Positions 16,701 through 25,544 of a stretch of 50,285 nt of DNA are shown piece by piece. Source of the stretch: Candidatus Methylobacter titanis (lineage in GTDB: Bacteria; Pseudomonadota; Gammaproteobacteria; Methylococcales; Methylomonadaceae); the NCBI GenBank assembly GCA_029946125.1, contig JAQSDX010000025.1, positions 1-50,285 of the forward strand. The letters run 5' to 3'. The position numbers were made by a program, and so were the translations under genes. The number at the start of each line of letters is the position of its first letter. Positions within the stretch are counted from its first letter, which is position 1. The notes under the pieces are model-generated. The model saw only the letters and a list, made by a program, of their open reading frames with translations, searched no databases and was not told the origin of the DNA.

Positions 16701-17173
16701 CCCTGTTCGGTAAAGGCCGACAACTGCAGTTTTTGCAGATACTGCAATTGCTCGCCTTGCTGAATGGTAAGATTCGTCAGCAGCAAGTTTTCAATGGCAA
16801 TCTGCAACGGCAGAAGCAACTCGGCATTCAAGTCGAATGTTCCGGGTTCTGCCTGCGTGGTCTCAGTCAGGTTAATGTTGATATTATTGGCTGTCACATC
16901 AACAATTTTAAACACTCCCGAGAACAGTTGCGAAGGTTGCCAGGCAAAAGCAAGCCGGTTAATGGCAATGGTTTCGGTATTGCTTTGATAGTGCAGTCCG
17001 GTCAAGGTGATACGGTCAAGCAAGCGGCCTTCAATGTTTTCAACCGAGACTTGCGCCGGTAAAACAGTTTGCAGCAGCCAGCGGCTGCCGGTTGAGCTGT
17101 ACATCAAGCCGAGCAGGCCGGCCGGTATCATTAACACCAGTATTAAGCCGATCAGAGCCCAGCGTTTTTTCAT
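13751..17173 (-). CDS. tamB: TamB, inner-membrane-anchored translocation and assembly protein
   Basis: A 1140-residue protein with one N-terminal hydrophobic anchor (WALIGLILVLMIPAGLLGL, about 4-22) followed by long beta-rich repeats. The last 300 residues form the conserved DUF490/TamB domain, with KLSGKLKIAKSG, TRIYSEPDLPEAEALAYLVTGR, SYGAGQVSWIADKLGVDEFEI and a strand-like end. E. coli TamB is about 1260 residues, so it is slightly shorter. TamB spans the periplasm as a hydrophobic groove that helps deliver lipids or outer-membrane proteins and works with TamA. It overlaps the tamA stop by four bases. Confidence 0.93.
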   Translation of the reverse strand: MKKRWALIGLILVLMIPAGLLGLMYSSTGSRWLLQTVLPAQVSVENIEGRLLDRITLTGLHYQSNTETIAINRLAFAWQPSQLFSGVFKIVDVTANNININLTETTQAEPGTFDLNAELLLPLQIAIENLLLTNLTIQQGEQLQYLQKLQLSAFTEQGRLNIVSLSVNAEQAELTAQGQMGLGKGFPLNLIAAWQVTTADNGLWQAVSTINGDLRQLAFDSQLTSPFTLTLKGQLDDLPGEPKVNLRGDWQKLNWPLTSNIPQVSSEQGNFELSGLLSDYRIKLSGDLTQPYLPKARLVFNGKGSIHALTIEKLELKSTAGAFQVDGDVSWKDATIFDLKAAGQNFNPAILIPELPGSLTFNAHFKGQLAGEAVQLDADINQLTGKLRGYPVSANGKLFLADGQLKVDAFKLVSGANKFAVDGTLGQEQAVLDLMIDAPKLESLWPGLYGSLQGDGHLQGAWKNPSVKFQATGKRLRFAEHHAEQLAVNIDYQSDDKKISKMKLSASTIKTGTTQIEKLLIDGFGTVDQHRFNADIRSSYGDISASLIGRLQSDIWQGDFFKLDLHSRDFGRWQLSNNMLIRIAQSPVGIDAMLPETCLTQQAAIICLQGHYPANGDFSFKAKATNVPTGLIQAYLPEQMKITGLINADADMQQQKGLLIGHYQLTMPPTTVTLKTKKTSTKIALGASSLSGEINGEVVSADLNLALAAQDYLRARLQLGTGKTQTLSGQVTASMAELSLLNPFVPQLSNIKGEFKADLALTGSLDKPMVNGVMGFSGGAADMAELGLEIREIKLQALAAVERIQLSGSAKSGQGFVNLDGFADLQGGAAEIMLNGTDFDVAKLPEAQIVVSPALKLLFADRQGKVTGKLKIPKAVLQLKDIPENAVEVSPDEVILGEQKTEKPTAAAINIDADIEVELGKQVSFSGQGLETKLSGKLKIAKSGEKTAMYGVVDMDKALYKRYGQELTVRKGRFLFNGSIDKPWLDVEAIRVSRSQDVTAILSLTGPLEAPQTRIYSEPDLPEAEALAYLVTGRALNQVSKAEGNMVASAALSYGAGQVSWIADKLGVDEFEIKEGKTLQDTLATVGQYLTPDFYVGAKVGLFNKQAVLVLKHKLTKTLNVETQTGTSQRIKLNYEFDKD

Positions 17174-18903
17174 AACCTTGCGCCTGCGGCAAAATGGATT
17201 TGGAATGACGAATCCGCATCACTCAAGGGTATGGCAAAATCCAGCCGGATCGGGCCGATAGGCGAATACCATCTTACCCCCAATCCCGCACCGGCTTTGA
17301 TGTCGATATTGTCAGGATTGAACGCGTTGCCGGCGTCGATAAATGCCGCGAGGCCCCAGTCGTCAAGCACAGGCTGTTCGTATTCCGCACTGACTACGCT
17401 TAAAAACTTGCCGCCTACTACGTTGCCCATCTGGTCTTTCGCGCCCAGTTCCTTATAAGCGTAACCACGTATGCTGTTCATACCGCCGGCATAAAACCGG
17501 TATGATGATGGCAGCCGGTCGAACTGGTCGACCAGCGTTGCGCCTTGCTCGGTTCGGCCGATAAACGTGCCGCCCCAAGGTAAGGGATGCGTCCAGACGG
17601 CGGCTACGGAACCTTGCGCAAAACTGACATCGGACAGTGGGTTTTTATAACTTCCGGCCAGATTAAGCTCCAGGCGATGACCGCGCGTAGGGCGCATAGC
17701 GCTGTCGGAAACGGAACGCAACCAGCTGCCGCCAGGTACCAACAAAAGCACTTGCTTGGAGGTTTCGCCGATGGTGAAATCTTCGTAGACGGAGTCGATA
17801 AAAAGCGTCTGTCTCCAGCCGTTGTCGAAGATATGTTTTAACCGCGCGGAAAGTTTCGCCGATAGCGATTTAAAGGTATCGGTATCTTCCCGCTTGAAGC
17901 CTCCGCCGAAACTGAAAAAATCGCTGACTGGATTATCGAGGGGGATACTGTATTCGGCATCAGCTGTTGACAGTACCGGAGAGAGGTCGATATTGGCGTT
18001 AAAAAAATGGCCCTGTCGATTCACTCGACGGTTGATATAGGTAGCGCTCAACAAAGGCCCGATGTCGGTATCGAAACCCACGCCCAGGCTGTAATGGTGC
18101 TTGCTTTTGGGGTGCAGCTTAAGTGATACCGGCACCTGTTGCTGATCGATGTTTTCGGTGTCCGGACGAATATCTATCATGTCGAAATAACCGCTTTTTG
18201 ACAGCGTGTTATGGGTGTTGGCCAGCTGCTCGCCGGAATAATAATCGCCGCTTTTGATCGGAATCAATTTCTGTACAAAATCCGGGTCTAAAATGTCCTG
18301 ATCAATGCTGATGTCGCCGAATACCATGCGTTTTCCTGAGTTAAATACCAGCTTGATGTGCGCCTTGTTGCTGGCTTTGTCGATTAACAGCTGTTTTTCT
18401 GAAAAACTGCTTTTTAGATAACCTCTTTCCAGCGCTAACGATTGAATCCGGCTTTTCATCTTTTCATAATGATCGTGACGCAGCGGCTTTCCCTTTGCGG
18501 TCAGCAGTTGGTTGCGTAGTTTTTGGAATTCGGGGTTCTCATCGGCATCGCCGGTTATGGAGATAGTGACCTCATTAACGATGACTTGCGGACCGGGGTT
18601 AATAGCAAAGTCTGCTTGCCAGCATGGGGTGCTGAAAGTCAGCGATTTTGTGATAATAGGATGGTAATAACCCAAAGCCCGTAAAGCCAGGTTTATATCT
18701 GTATCGGCTTGGTCGAACAGGTCGCGTATTTTCCATTCTGGCGAGGCGCAATTTTCTTTTACCAAAGATAGTAAGAGTTCGACATTTTTTTTAGCTCCGC
18801 TGTTAAGTCCTTTAACAGAAACATCGGCAAGTACAACGGGGACTGCAAAACACAGCAAGAGTAGGAGGAGGGTAACTCTGACAGTGACAGAAATCGCTCG
18901 CAT
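17170..18903 (-). CDS. tamA: TamA, outer-membrane Omp85-family assembly protein
   Basis: 577 residues, like the E. coli protein. A signal peptide (MRAISVTVRVTLLLLLLC, cleaved about residue 26) precedes three POTRA-like segments (about 28-260), then a 16-strand BamA-type barrel. Barrel hallmarks are YSLGVGFDTDIGP, FYAGGMNSIRGYAYKELG (the loop-6 RGY motif), AAFIDAGNAFN, and the terminal FAAGARL. It belongs to the Omp85/TPS superfamily and works with TamB, which is encoded next and overlaps by four bases. The gene order tamA-tamB is the usual one. Confidence 0.94.
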   Translation of the reverse strand: MRAISVTVRVTLLLLLLCFAVPVVLADVSVKGLNSGAKKNVELLLSLVKENCASPEWKIRDLFDQADTDINLALRALGYYHPIITKSLTFSTPCWQADFAINPGPQVIVNEVTISITGDADENPEFQKLRNQLLTAKGKPLRHDHYEKMKSRIQSLALERGYLKSSFSEKQLLIDKASNKAHIKLVFNSGKRMVFGDISIDQDILDPDFVQKLIPIKSGDYYSGEQLANTHNTLSKSGYFDMIDIRPDTENIDQQQVPVSLKLHPKSKHHYSLGVGFDTDIGPLLSATYINRRVNRQGHFFNANIDLSPVLSTADAEYSIPLDNPVSDFFSFGGGFKREDTDTFKSLSAKLSARLKHIFDNGWRQTLFIDSVYEDFTIGETSKQVLLLVPGGSWLRSVSDSAMRPTRGHRLELNLAGSYKNPLSDVSFAQGSVAAVWTHPLPWGGTFIGRTEQGATLVDQFDRLPSSYRFYAGGMNSIRGYAYKELGAKDQMGNVVGGKFLSVVSAEYEQPVLDDWGLAAFIDAGNAFNPDNIDIKAGAGLGVRWYSPIGPIRLDFAIPLSDADSSFQIHFAAGARL

Positions 18904-19200
18904 AATAAGTTCAATGATTTATTCAACAATGCCGGATAATATAATTAAACTGCATATTTTCAATGGGTTATGATGTTTACTTGGGACTATTGAGGCGACT
19001 CCTGTCAAATATCGTCGAGTTCGTTATTATGCAACCTGTTCGTGCCGTGGGCTTGATTTTGAGGTATTCGTTGCTTCAGAATAGTACGGCATATTGTTTG
19101 GGCAAGATTCAACTATTGCCAGTGTAACACGGCTTCCGCTCATATCGGCGCTATTGAGATTTTAAATATTTTATAGTGAAAAGTGAAGCGATTAATATAA

Positions 19201-19902
19201 TTAAAAAGTGAGTTCTTTTAATGAATCTATATAGAAATCTATATGATTTGAAAGTCCTGATCCATGCATTGGAAAAATAATATCTATTTTGTTTTCTTTT
19301 ATTTTGTCTAATGCATGATTAAGATGATTATGTGATGGCAAGTAGTTATCTTTATGTATTGATGCAATAATTTCTGTTATACAATTTTCATTATTTATTC
19401 CTGTAAATTCACCTTTTTGTATGAATAGATCGGAAGAAAATAATATTTTTTGTTCAATCCAGTAAACAACTAAGCTATCCCACTGATGAACATGCTTTGT
19501 GTATATAAACTTTAATGAACATCCTTCGAATACAGATATAATCTCATTATCCTTTACAGGCTTTGCTCGCGCATTAAAGATATCGTTTAAACCAAATGTG
19601 CAAATAGGATGTGCATATACCTTTACTTTCTGCTTCGACACGTTCAATATTTCGGGTAAGGCTCCCATTTCATCTGCTTCGAAGTGAGGAACTATGACAT
19701 TGTCTATGTTTTCTGGATTCAATCCCATAGATGCTATATTTTCTGATAATGCACCAAAATCATTCCTGAAACCAGTTTCTATTATGGTTATTTTTTCATC
19801 TTTAGACACTACTATAAACTGGTTAAATGACAACCCTATTTTGTCTATAAAAATAGAGTTCACATAAAGGTTTTCTAGCATCTTCACTATTTTTGATGGC
19901 AT
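19201..19902 (-). CDS. ODP-family diiron protein with metallo-beta-lactamase fold
   Basis: A 233-residue protein with the diiron ligand pattern of flavodiiron and ODP proteins: HFEADEMG (His73, Glu75, Asp77), a His in HVHQWDS (137 or 139), Asp158 in SSDLF and His213 in MHGSG. The Glu in HxExD separates this group from zinc beta-lactamases. There is no flavodoxin domain, so it resembles stand-alone ODP proteins, which bind oxygen or its products. The gene is clearly richer in A and T than its neighbours, a sign of transfer. It sits after the DUF6875-like gene and near a divergently transcribed NRPS. A role in oxygen sensing or in an oxidative step is possible but not shown. Confidence 0.8.
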   Translation of the reverse strand: MPSKIVKMLENLYVNSIFIDKIGLSFNQFIVVSKDEKITIIETGFRNDFGALSENIASMGLNPENIDNVIVPHFEADEMGALPEILNVSKQKVKVYAHPICTFGLNDIFNARAKPVKDNEIISVFEGCSLKFIYTKHVHQWDSLVVYWIEQKILFSSDLFIQKGEFTGINNENCITEIIASIHKDNYLPSHNHLNHALDKIKENKIDIIFPMHGSGLSNHIDFYIDSLKELTF

Positions 19903-20024
19903 AATTATTATTGAGGGTATGTTAATTATTCATATTTTACTAGAAAAATGTCTAGTCTGTTTTTTTTAAATAAACTTTAATAAGTTAGCTATTTTTGTCA
20001 AATGTGAGTTATTTATTGTGCTAC

Positions 20025-20702
20025 TTAGCATTGTCTTAGTGCCATATCTTTCTTATGTTCAATGATTTTTTTTAAAAAGATTTCTCCTTTCTCTCCAAAG
20101 ACTTCTAAATACTTTTTTACAAAAGCATCATTTGTCATTAAAAATGCAATATCAGTTATTGCCATATTTCTTATGGCTAATAAAGCAATTGGACTATCAA
20201 GAGGAAAAAAATTATCATTCCATAGCCCCTTTTCTTTACACCCTGGGTAAAACTGACCAATCATTAAGCTTTCTTCTACAAATATTGGCTTTAATTCATT
20301 TTGGATGGATTCAATTTTAGAATATTCTTCTTTATTAATATACGGGTAGGCATTTATTATTACCTTGTAACTTTCTCCATTAGTAGTTTGTAGTTCTTTA
20401 AATAGTTTAATTTGACTTGCTATTTTTTTGATTTCACTTTCTTTATCTAAATAAATAGACTTTTCTAGTGTAAAGAAAATACTATCCTTATTGATTGCTT
20501 CTTTTGTCAGCGGACAAACATTACCAGAGCGTCCCAATGATGGATGAGGGTTGCATAAAAATTCAGTTATCCATTCTTTTATGCCTTTCAACTCTTCCGC
20601 ACTGCTATTCTTCCATGACAGTAATGATATTATAGAGGGGGCTATTGGAATTGAATTTAACGTATCAATATTTTTTTCTAATGCTGATTCTGGTGAAATC
20701 AT
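20025..20702 (-). CDS. Uncharacterised protein resembling DUF6875
   Basis: A 225-residue AT-rich gene product. Its clearest signature is NPHPSLGRSGNVCPLTKEA (about 51-69), an HP-x-LGR-x-G-x-VCP motif that I recall from DUF6875 proteins; I cannot verify that match here. Later parts include EESLMIGQFYPGCKEKGLW and PIALLAIRNMAITDIAFL. No signal or membrane segment is evident. An AAGGAG ribosome site lies 5 bases before the ATG. The ODP-like gene follows 122 bases later on the same strand. The function is unknown. The conserved cysteine and arginine could bind a cofactor, but that is speculation. Confidence 0.6.
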   Translation of the reverse strand: MISPESALEKNIDTLNSIPIAPSIISLLSWKNSSAEELKGIKEWITEFLCNPHPSLGRSGNVCPLTKEAINKDSIFFTLEKSIYLDKESEIKKIASQIKLFKELQTTNGESYKVIINAYPYINKEEYSKIESIQNELKPIFVEESLMIGQFYPGCKEKGLWNDNFFPLDSPIALLAIRNMAITDIAFLMTNDAFVKKYLEVFGEKGEIFLKKIIEHKKDMALRQC

Positions 20703-21466
20703 TGCTTCTCCTTATTAATAATGGGGGCGGGCATTTCTCCGGTAAAGGAATCTACTTAAGGCTGTATAGAGGCCGGAATTCATCGGTACAGTGTTGGGCA
20801 TTTGCATACCAAAGTTTTTGGCTTGTCTACGGCACGAAATAGAGCACCGTTGGTCAGCCATGTATTTCAGATGAAATACTAAATTAGAAGTTTCTCTGAA
20901 ATTAATGTAAGAGCGCTCAATATCCAATAACTCCGTTGATGTTTATGAATATTCAACTGTTCTTAACTAAAATAGATCGCTGAACAACTTGTTTTGGCAC
21001 TAGGAGCGTGCCAACTGCCGTTAGAATGTACAATATTTGGACCTATCCATACAATACGTGTGGTTACCTACTCCTATTTGATTGAAATAGATGTATATTA
21101 TTAAGTGACGTTACGCAGGTGAACTAAAAATCAATGACTTACGAAGTCAAAAAATGACTATAAGTTATTGATAGTGTGTAGTTAGTACGTAACCGCAGTA
21201 ACAAATTATGGGCGCCGTCTTATCATTCAAGTTATTCTGACTTAGCAGTCAGCACACCTGATAGTAATGAGGCTTAAATTTTTTGATAAAAAATCAAACC
21301 CTTTTCCCTATATAAATCAACAGCGATGACCCATTATTTCAGACAGTTGCGACTGACTATGCCGGTTAAGAAATCGCTAATTAAACACTTTTCTAAAAAA
21401 ATCAGCTTGCCTTCGTCTGTCTATAGAGTAAGACGAAACAAGCTCTGATTTTGGGGTAATATACAA
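20703..21466. other. Long non-coding region between divergent genes, upstream of the second NRPS
   Basis: 764 bases with no gene I can support. The 70-residue minus-strand frame at 20715-20927 has no recognisable motif. The region must hold promoters for the minus-strand DUF6875-like gene and the plus-strand NRPS. It ends with a strong hairpin at 21400-21450. The missing N-terminal half of the NRPS condensation domain is not found here in any frame. Confidence 0.5.
21400..21450 (+). promoter_or_regulatory. Long stem-loop just before the second NRPS
   Basis: The left arm AATCAGCTTGCCTTCGTCTG and the right arm, whose reverse complement reads AATCAGAGCTTGTTTCGTCTTAC, pair along about 18-20 positions with small bulges, around a loop near TCTATAGAG. 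The stem ends 16 bases before the ATG at 21467. The position in the leader suggests translational control or an insertion-element end. TTTTGGGG follows, not a clear U-run. Confidence 0.6.
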
Positions 21467-24400
21467 ATGCACTTGTCTGATTCATCTAGCGAATTACCAG
21501 AGCTGTTTCAAAAACCGGACATGATTGAATTAATGGAACGGCAGCTGGATTACTGGAAGTTACGGCTAGCGGATGCGCCCGCGCTAGAGTTGCCCGCCGA
21601 CAAGCCGCGCCCGCCGGTACGGCCTTTCCGCAGGGAAACTCGGACATTCAGCTTAGCACCCGGCTTGGTAGAGAAATTGAAAGCCCTGAGTCGGCACGAA
21701 GGCGTGTCCTTGTTCATGCCTTTGATGTCGGTTTTTCAAGTTCTTTTGCACTGCTACAGCGGCCAGGATGACATTGTGATCGGTACACCGAGCAACGGGC
21801 AGAGTCGTTTAGATAAGGAAAGTTTGAACGGATTTTTCGGCAATCCTCTGGTATTGCGTACCAATCTTTCCGGTAATCCGAGTTTTTCTGACTTGCTGAC
21901 ACAGGTGCGAGAAGTCGTGCTTGAGGCTTACGCCAATCAGGATATGCCGTTTGAAAAACTGGTCGAAGCGCTCGATTTGCAAGGCGACTGCAGCCGCAAT
22001 CCGCTGTTTCAGGTCATGTTCATCCTCCAAAACCTGCCCGATGATACCGCGTCGTTAAACAAAATTACCCCGAATTTTCTACAGGACGATACCGGAACCA
22101 TCCCATTCGACCTTATCCTTGAACTATCGGAAACCTTGCATGGCTTGGCAGGTGAGGTGCAGTACGCGGCTGACTTGTTTGAAGCCTCTACTATAGACCG
22201 CCTGATCGGCCATTTTCAGACTCTGCTTGGCAGCATCGTCGCTCACCCGGAGGCGCATCTGTCCGAATTTTCCTTGCTGACTGAACCTGAGCGCCGACAA
22301 TTACTGGTGGAGTGGAATAATACGAGCATAGCGCTTCCCGACGCTAAATTCATTCATCAATTGTTCGAAGAACAGGTTGAGCGCACGCCTCATGCGGTGG
22401 CTATAGTTTGCAAAAATCAACAGCTAACCTATGGCGAACTCAACGCGCGCGCCAACCAACTTGCTCATTATTTGCGTCATATCGGTGTTGAGCCGGAAGT
22501 GCTGGTCGGAGTCTGTCTTGAAAGATCTATTGACCAAGTGGTTGGTTGGCTCGGCATCGTTAAAGCCGGCGGCGCCTATGTGCCCCTTGATCCTTGTTAT
22601 CCCAAGGAACTGCTGGCGTTTATGCTTGAAGACAGTGCCCCATTAGCGTTGCTGACTAATAGCCGGTATGAAGCACTGTTCTCTGATCTGGCGAAATGCC
22701 CGCGTTTGCTTGATTTATCTGCCCAGTGTCCCGTGTGGGCAATATTTTCTGACACTAATCCTGACCATAAAAGTGTAGGCCTCAAGCCAGAAAATCTGGC
22801 TTATGTTATCTACACATCCGGCTCCACCGGAAAGCCCAAAGGAGTTGAAATATTACATCGAGGTTTACAAAACCTGCTTCCTTGGTATATCAGCGAGGGA
22901 ACTGATCTTACTTGCGATGATGCAGTTTTGGTGGTGACATCTATGGCTTTTGATGTGACTCAAAAAGTTATTTACGGCCCATTACTTGCTGGCGCCAGAC
23001 TGGTTTTAGCGAGCGAACCTTTTAATCCGCAAGCAATTGTAAATCTGGTGCTACAAGAGCGCATTAGCATGATGACCATAACTCCGAGTGGGTTTTATGC
23101 GCTGATTGATGCTGGTAGTAACGGTGAGCTCAGTAGTCTACGGCGAGTTTTTCTGGGAGGCGAGCCGATGCAACCAGCCAAGCTGTTGGAAATGCCGGAA
23201 CCACGGCCCGAGTTTTTCAATAACTATGGGCCAACTGAGTGCACCATAATAGCTACGTGTTACCGTATGTCTTCTGATCTTGAACAATACCTCAATCGAC
23301 CTGTACCCATTGGAAGACCCATTCGGAACGTCCGTATTTACATCCTGGATAGCTATCGGCAACCAGTGCCCATTGGCGTCGCAGGCGAAATTTATATCGG
23401 CGGAGTGGCGGTTGGACGTGGCTATCTAAATAGACCGGAGTTAACAGCGGAACGCTTTGTACACGACCCATTTGTTTCGGAAGCCGCCGCGCAGATGTAC
23501 AAGACAGGCGACCTGGCTCGATGGTTGGCTGACGGTACCATTGAATTTCTGTTTCGCAACGACTTGCAGGTAAAGATCAGGGGCTTTCGCATCGAGTTAA
23601 GCGATATTGAAGCGACATTGCTGCAGCACCCGCAACTACGTGAGGTCGCGGTAGATGTGTACGAGACTATTCCAGGAGACAAACGGCTTGTTGCTTATAT
23701 GGTTTCCCGGGGCAGTTCCACCATCACCTCAACTGAAGCGCGGGACTTTCTTAAACTAAGATTGCCGGAATTCATGATACCTTCAGCCTATGTGTTCCTC
23801 AGCGCCCTGCCGCTCACGCCTAATGGCAAGTTGGACCGTAAAGCCCTGCCACTACCTTTGGCGGAAGCCGTATCCAAGGCATGCGCCGCTCCACGCAATG
23901 AGATCGAACGCAAACTGATTGTTGTCTGGGAAAATTTACTGGGTGTGAAGAATATTGACATTCACGATAATTTCTTCGAGTTGGGCGGACATTCCTTGCT
24001 GGCGGTTAAAATAGCGATTGAAATTAGCAAGCAGTTCAATTTCGACATTCCCTTGGGCGCAATTTACCAATCGCCAACAGTTGAGGAGCTGGGAATAATA
24101 ATATCGTCTGGTAATCAGCAACCTCCACGGTATTCTCTTGTTTCAATTCAGGCGCAAGGTTCACGGCCACCCTTGTTTGCGATTCACACCATTTCTCTGC
24201 TGGACTTGCCCCGGTACCTAGGAAAGGATCAGCCGCTCTATTTTCTCCGATATGGCATGGCGGCGGAAAACAGTAATCATTCTGTTCGTCTGCCGCTATT
24301 GGAAGAGCTGGCCAGCCATTATATTAACGAGCTGCAACTGATACAGCCGCATGGTCCCTACTATTTGATGGGTTTTTCCTTTGGCGGCATTATTGCCTAT

Positions 24401-24898
24401 GAAATGGCTTGTCAATTACGTGCCAATGGATATGAAGTGAACTTTGTGGGCCTGCTAGATACACACCTGACCCATGAAAAGCAATTTTTACCCTATCACC
24501 GGAAGATGCATCGGTTGTTTAGCCAACGTCCACGTCAATTGTTGACGATGGTCAATAATAAAATCACCGATCTGATAACATTTTATAAATATGGCAAGGA
24601 TTTTTGGCCTCACATTTATACGGGAGCGCCTGATATAGCTTGTCACAATAGTTATCAACCAAAGATATATAAAGGTCGTGTGACGTTATTTCAGGGATTA
24701 GAGCGGGATAATGTCATCTCTAGCTATGCTCCTCCAGAACTGGCATGGACACAACATTTGGGCGATAGGCTAGACGTTCAACAGGTTCCCGGAGCACATT
24801 TTGATATCTGCAAAGAGCCTCACGTCAAAATTCTGGCTGAAAAATTAATCGCTTGTATGGATAAAGCAATTAACGAAGGATGTGATCCATTATCTTGA
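21467..24898 (+). CDS. NRPS with partial condensation domain, A-PCP-thioesterase
   Basis: A 1143-residue synthetase. It begins inside a condensation domain at a point matching residue 206 of the other NRPS (MERQLDYWKLRL), so about 200 residues with the catalytic HHxxxDG are missing. The rest (about 20-270) looks intact. The adenylation domain (about 290-800) has YTSGSTGKPKG, NNYGPTECT, YKTGDLARW and NGKLDRKAL. Specificity residues read about D-V-K-T-F-G-N-I-I-K, with no match I know. A carrier domain with LGGHS (Ser843) is followed by a full thioesterase: GFSFG (Ser971), Asp998 and His1111. A weak GGGG lies 10 bases before the ATG. It could be a degenerated remnant or a single-module enzyme that loads and releases one amino acid. 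Confidence 0.88.
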   Translation: MHLSDSSSELPELFQKPDMIELMERQLDYWKLRLADAPALELPADKPRPPVRPFRRETRTFSLAPGLVEKLKALSRHEGVSLFMPLMSVFQVLLHCYSGQDDIVIGTPSNGQSRLDKESLNGFFGNPLVLRTNLSGNPSFSDLLTQVREVVLEAYANQDMPFEKLVEALDLQGDCSRNPLFQVMFILQNLPDDTASLNKITPNFLQDDTGTIPFDLILELSETLHGLAGEVQYAADLFEASTIDRLIGHFQTLLGSIVAHPEAHLSEFSLLTEPERRQLLVEWNNTSIALPDAKFIHQLFEEQVERTPHAVAIVCKNQQLTYGELNARANQLAHYLRHIGVEPEVLVGVCLERSIDQVVGWLGIVKAGGAYVPLDPCYPKELLAFMLEDSAPLALLTNSRYEALFSDLAKCPRLLDLSAQCPVWAIFSDTNPDHKSVGLKPENLAYVIYTSGSTGKPKGVEILHRGLQNLLPWYISEGTDLTCDDAVLVVTSMAFDVTQKVIYGPLLAGARLVLASEPFNPQAIVNLVLQERISMMTITPSGFYALIDAGSNGELSSLRRVFLGGEPMQPAKLLEMPEPRPEFFNNYGPTECTIIATCYRMSSDLEQYLNRPVPIGRPIRNVRIYILDSYRQPVPIGVAGEIYIGGVAVGRGYLNRPELTAERFVHDPFVSEAAAQMYKTGDLARWLADGTIEFLFRNDLQVKIRGFRIELSDIEATLLQHPQLREVAVDVYETIPGDKRLVAYMVSRGSSTITSTEARDFLKLRLPEFMIPSAYVFLSALPLTPNGKLDRKALPLPLAEAVSKACAAPRNEIERKLIVVWENLLGVKNIDIHDNFFELGGHSLLAVKIAIEISKQFNFDIPLGAIYQSPTVEELGIIISSGNQQPPRYSLVSIQAQGSRPPLFAIHTISLLDLPRYLGKDQPLYFLRYGMAAENSNHSVRLPLLEELASHYINELQLIQPHGPYYLMGFSFGGIIAYEMACQLRANGYEVNFVGLLDTHLTHEKQFLPYHRKMHRLFSQRPRQLLTMVNNKITDLITFYKYGKDFWPHIYTGAPDIACHNSYQPKIYKGRVTLFQGLERDNVISSYAPPELAWTQHLGDRLDVQQVPGAHFDICKEPHVKILAEKLIACMDKAINEGCDPLS

Positions 24899-25397
24899 TC
24901 CGCAGAATTAATGAATCAACGGGGGCAGGTTCAATGCCAGTAAGTTAAGGGCTAACCATTTGATTGCGCAAAAATATGGCCTGTGGATTCACGTATTTTC
25001 TTTAAAAAAAGGCCAAGATAAAACATTCGAAATATCATTAACTTAAGTATCTATGTAGAAAAAATATTATTAACAACCCTCGTTCAAAGAAAAATGTCGC
25101 CTTTCAGAGTCTGCTTTTACACGCACGCACTCAATTTCCCTGCTCTAATGCGGTACCTACAACCTTAAAAAGTACTCAAACCAAGTAGATCTCGATCAGT
25201 TTTTTAAGCGTAAAGCTGAGTTGAGGAGGCAAATCACTACCGTTTTATGATAAAAACAGAGCAGGCCGGTACTTTCAAGCCCCGTTACTTCGATAGGTTC
25301 GCAACAATAAATCGTTAGAGAATCGTGGTGAACGTGCGGGGATAGATTCAACAAGAGCCCGAATATAGGGCTGCAAACATGATTTGTGTTGGTGACA

Positions 25398-25544
25398 TTA
25401 ATAGTGAAAACTTATCTTGCAATAAACGAGGAGTCCATATAGGGGAATAGTATATAATTCCCGCAAAAAAGATCGCGGAGGATGACACCCCCGATCTGTT
25501 TTCAGGGCATGAAAATCACATCCTTTGTTGAAAAAGTTAAGCAT
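25398..25544 (-). CDS. Possible small peptide with terminator-like hairpin inside its frame
   Basis: A 48-residue frame beginning MLNFFNKGCDFHALK, with GGGAAGG placed 6 bases before the ATG, which is a good ribosome site. Two cysteines are spaced 11 apart (KGCDFHA and DRGCHPP). The hairpin at 25470-25497 with a following T6 on this strand lies inside the frame, so it might be a leader peptide rather than a functional protein. No family is recognised. Codon pattern alone does not prove it is translated. Confidence 0.25.
   Translation of the reverse strand: MLNFFNKGCDFHALKTDRGCHPPRSFLRELYTIPLYGLLVYCKISFHY
25470..25497 (-). terminator. Possible minus-strand terminator or attenuator
   Basis: AGATCG pairs with CGATCT, with two more G-C pairs after a mismatch and a loop containing TGTCAT. 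On the minus strand it is followed directly by a run of six T. The gene it would serve is unclear; it sits inside the small frame at 25398-25544. Confidence 0.35.

Noticed and set aside
20715-20927. 70-residue minus-strand frame upstream of the DUF6875-like gene
   Set aside because: No recognisable domain, no ribosome site of note, and a Cys/Arg-rich composition that looks random.
25398-25544. Methanobactin-like copper-binding precursor
   Set aside because: Two cysteines are present, but the spacing and tail do not fit MbnA, and no mbnB or mbnC is nearby.
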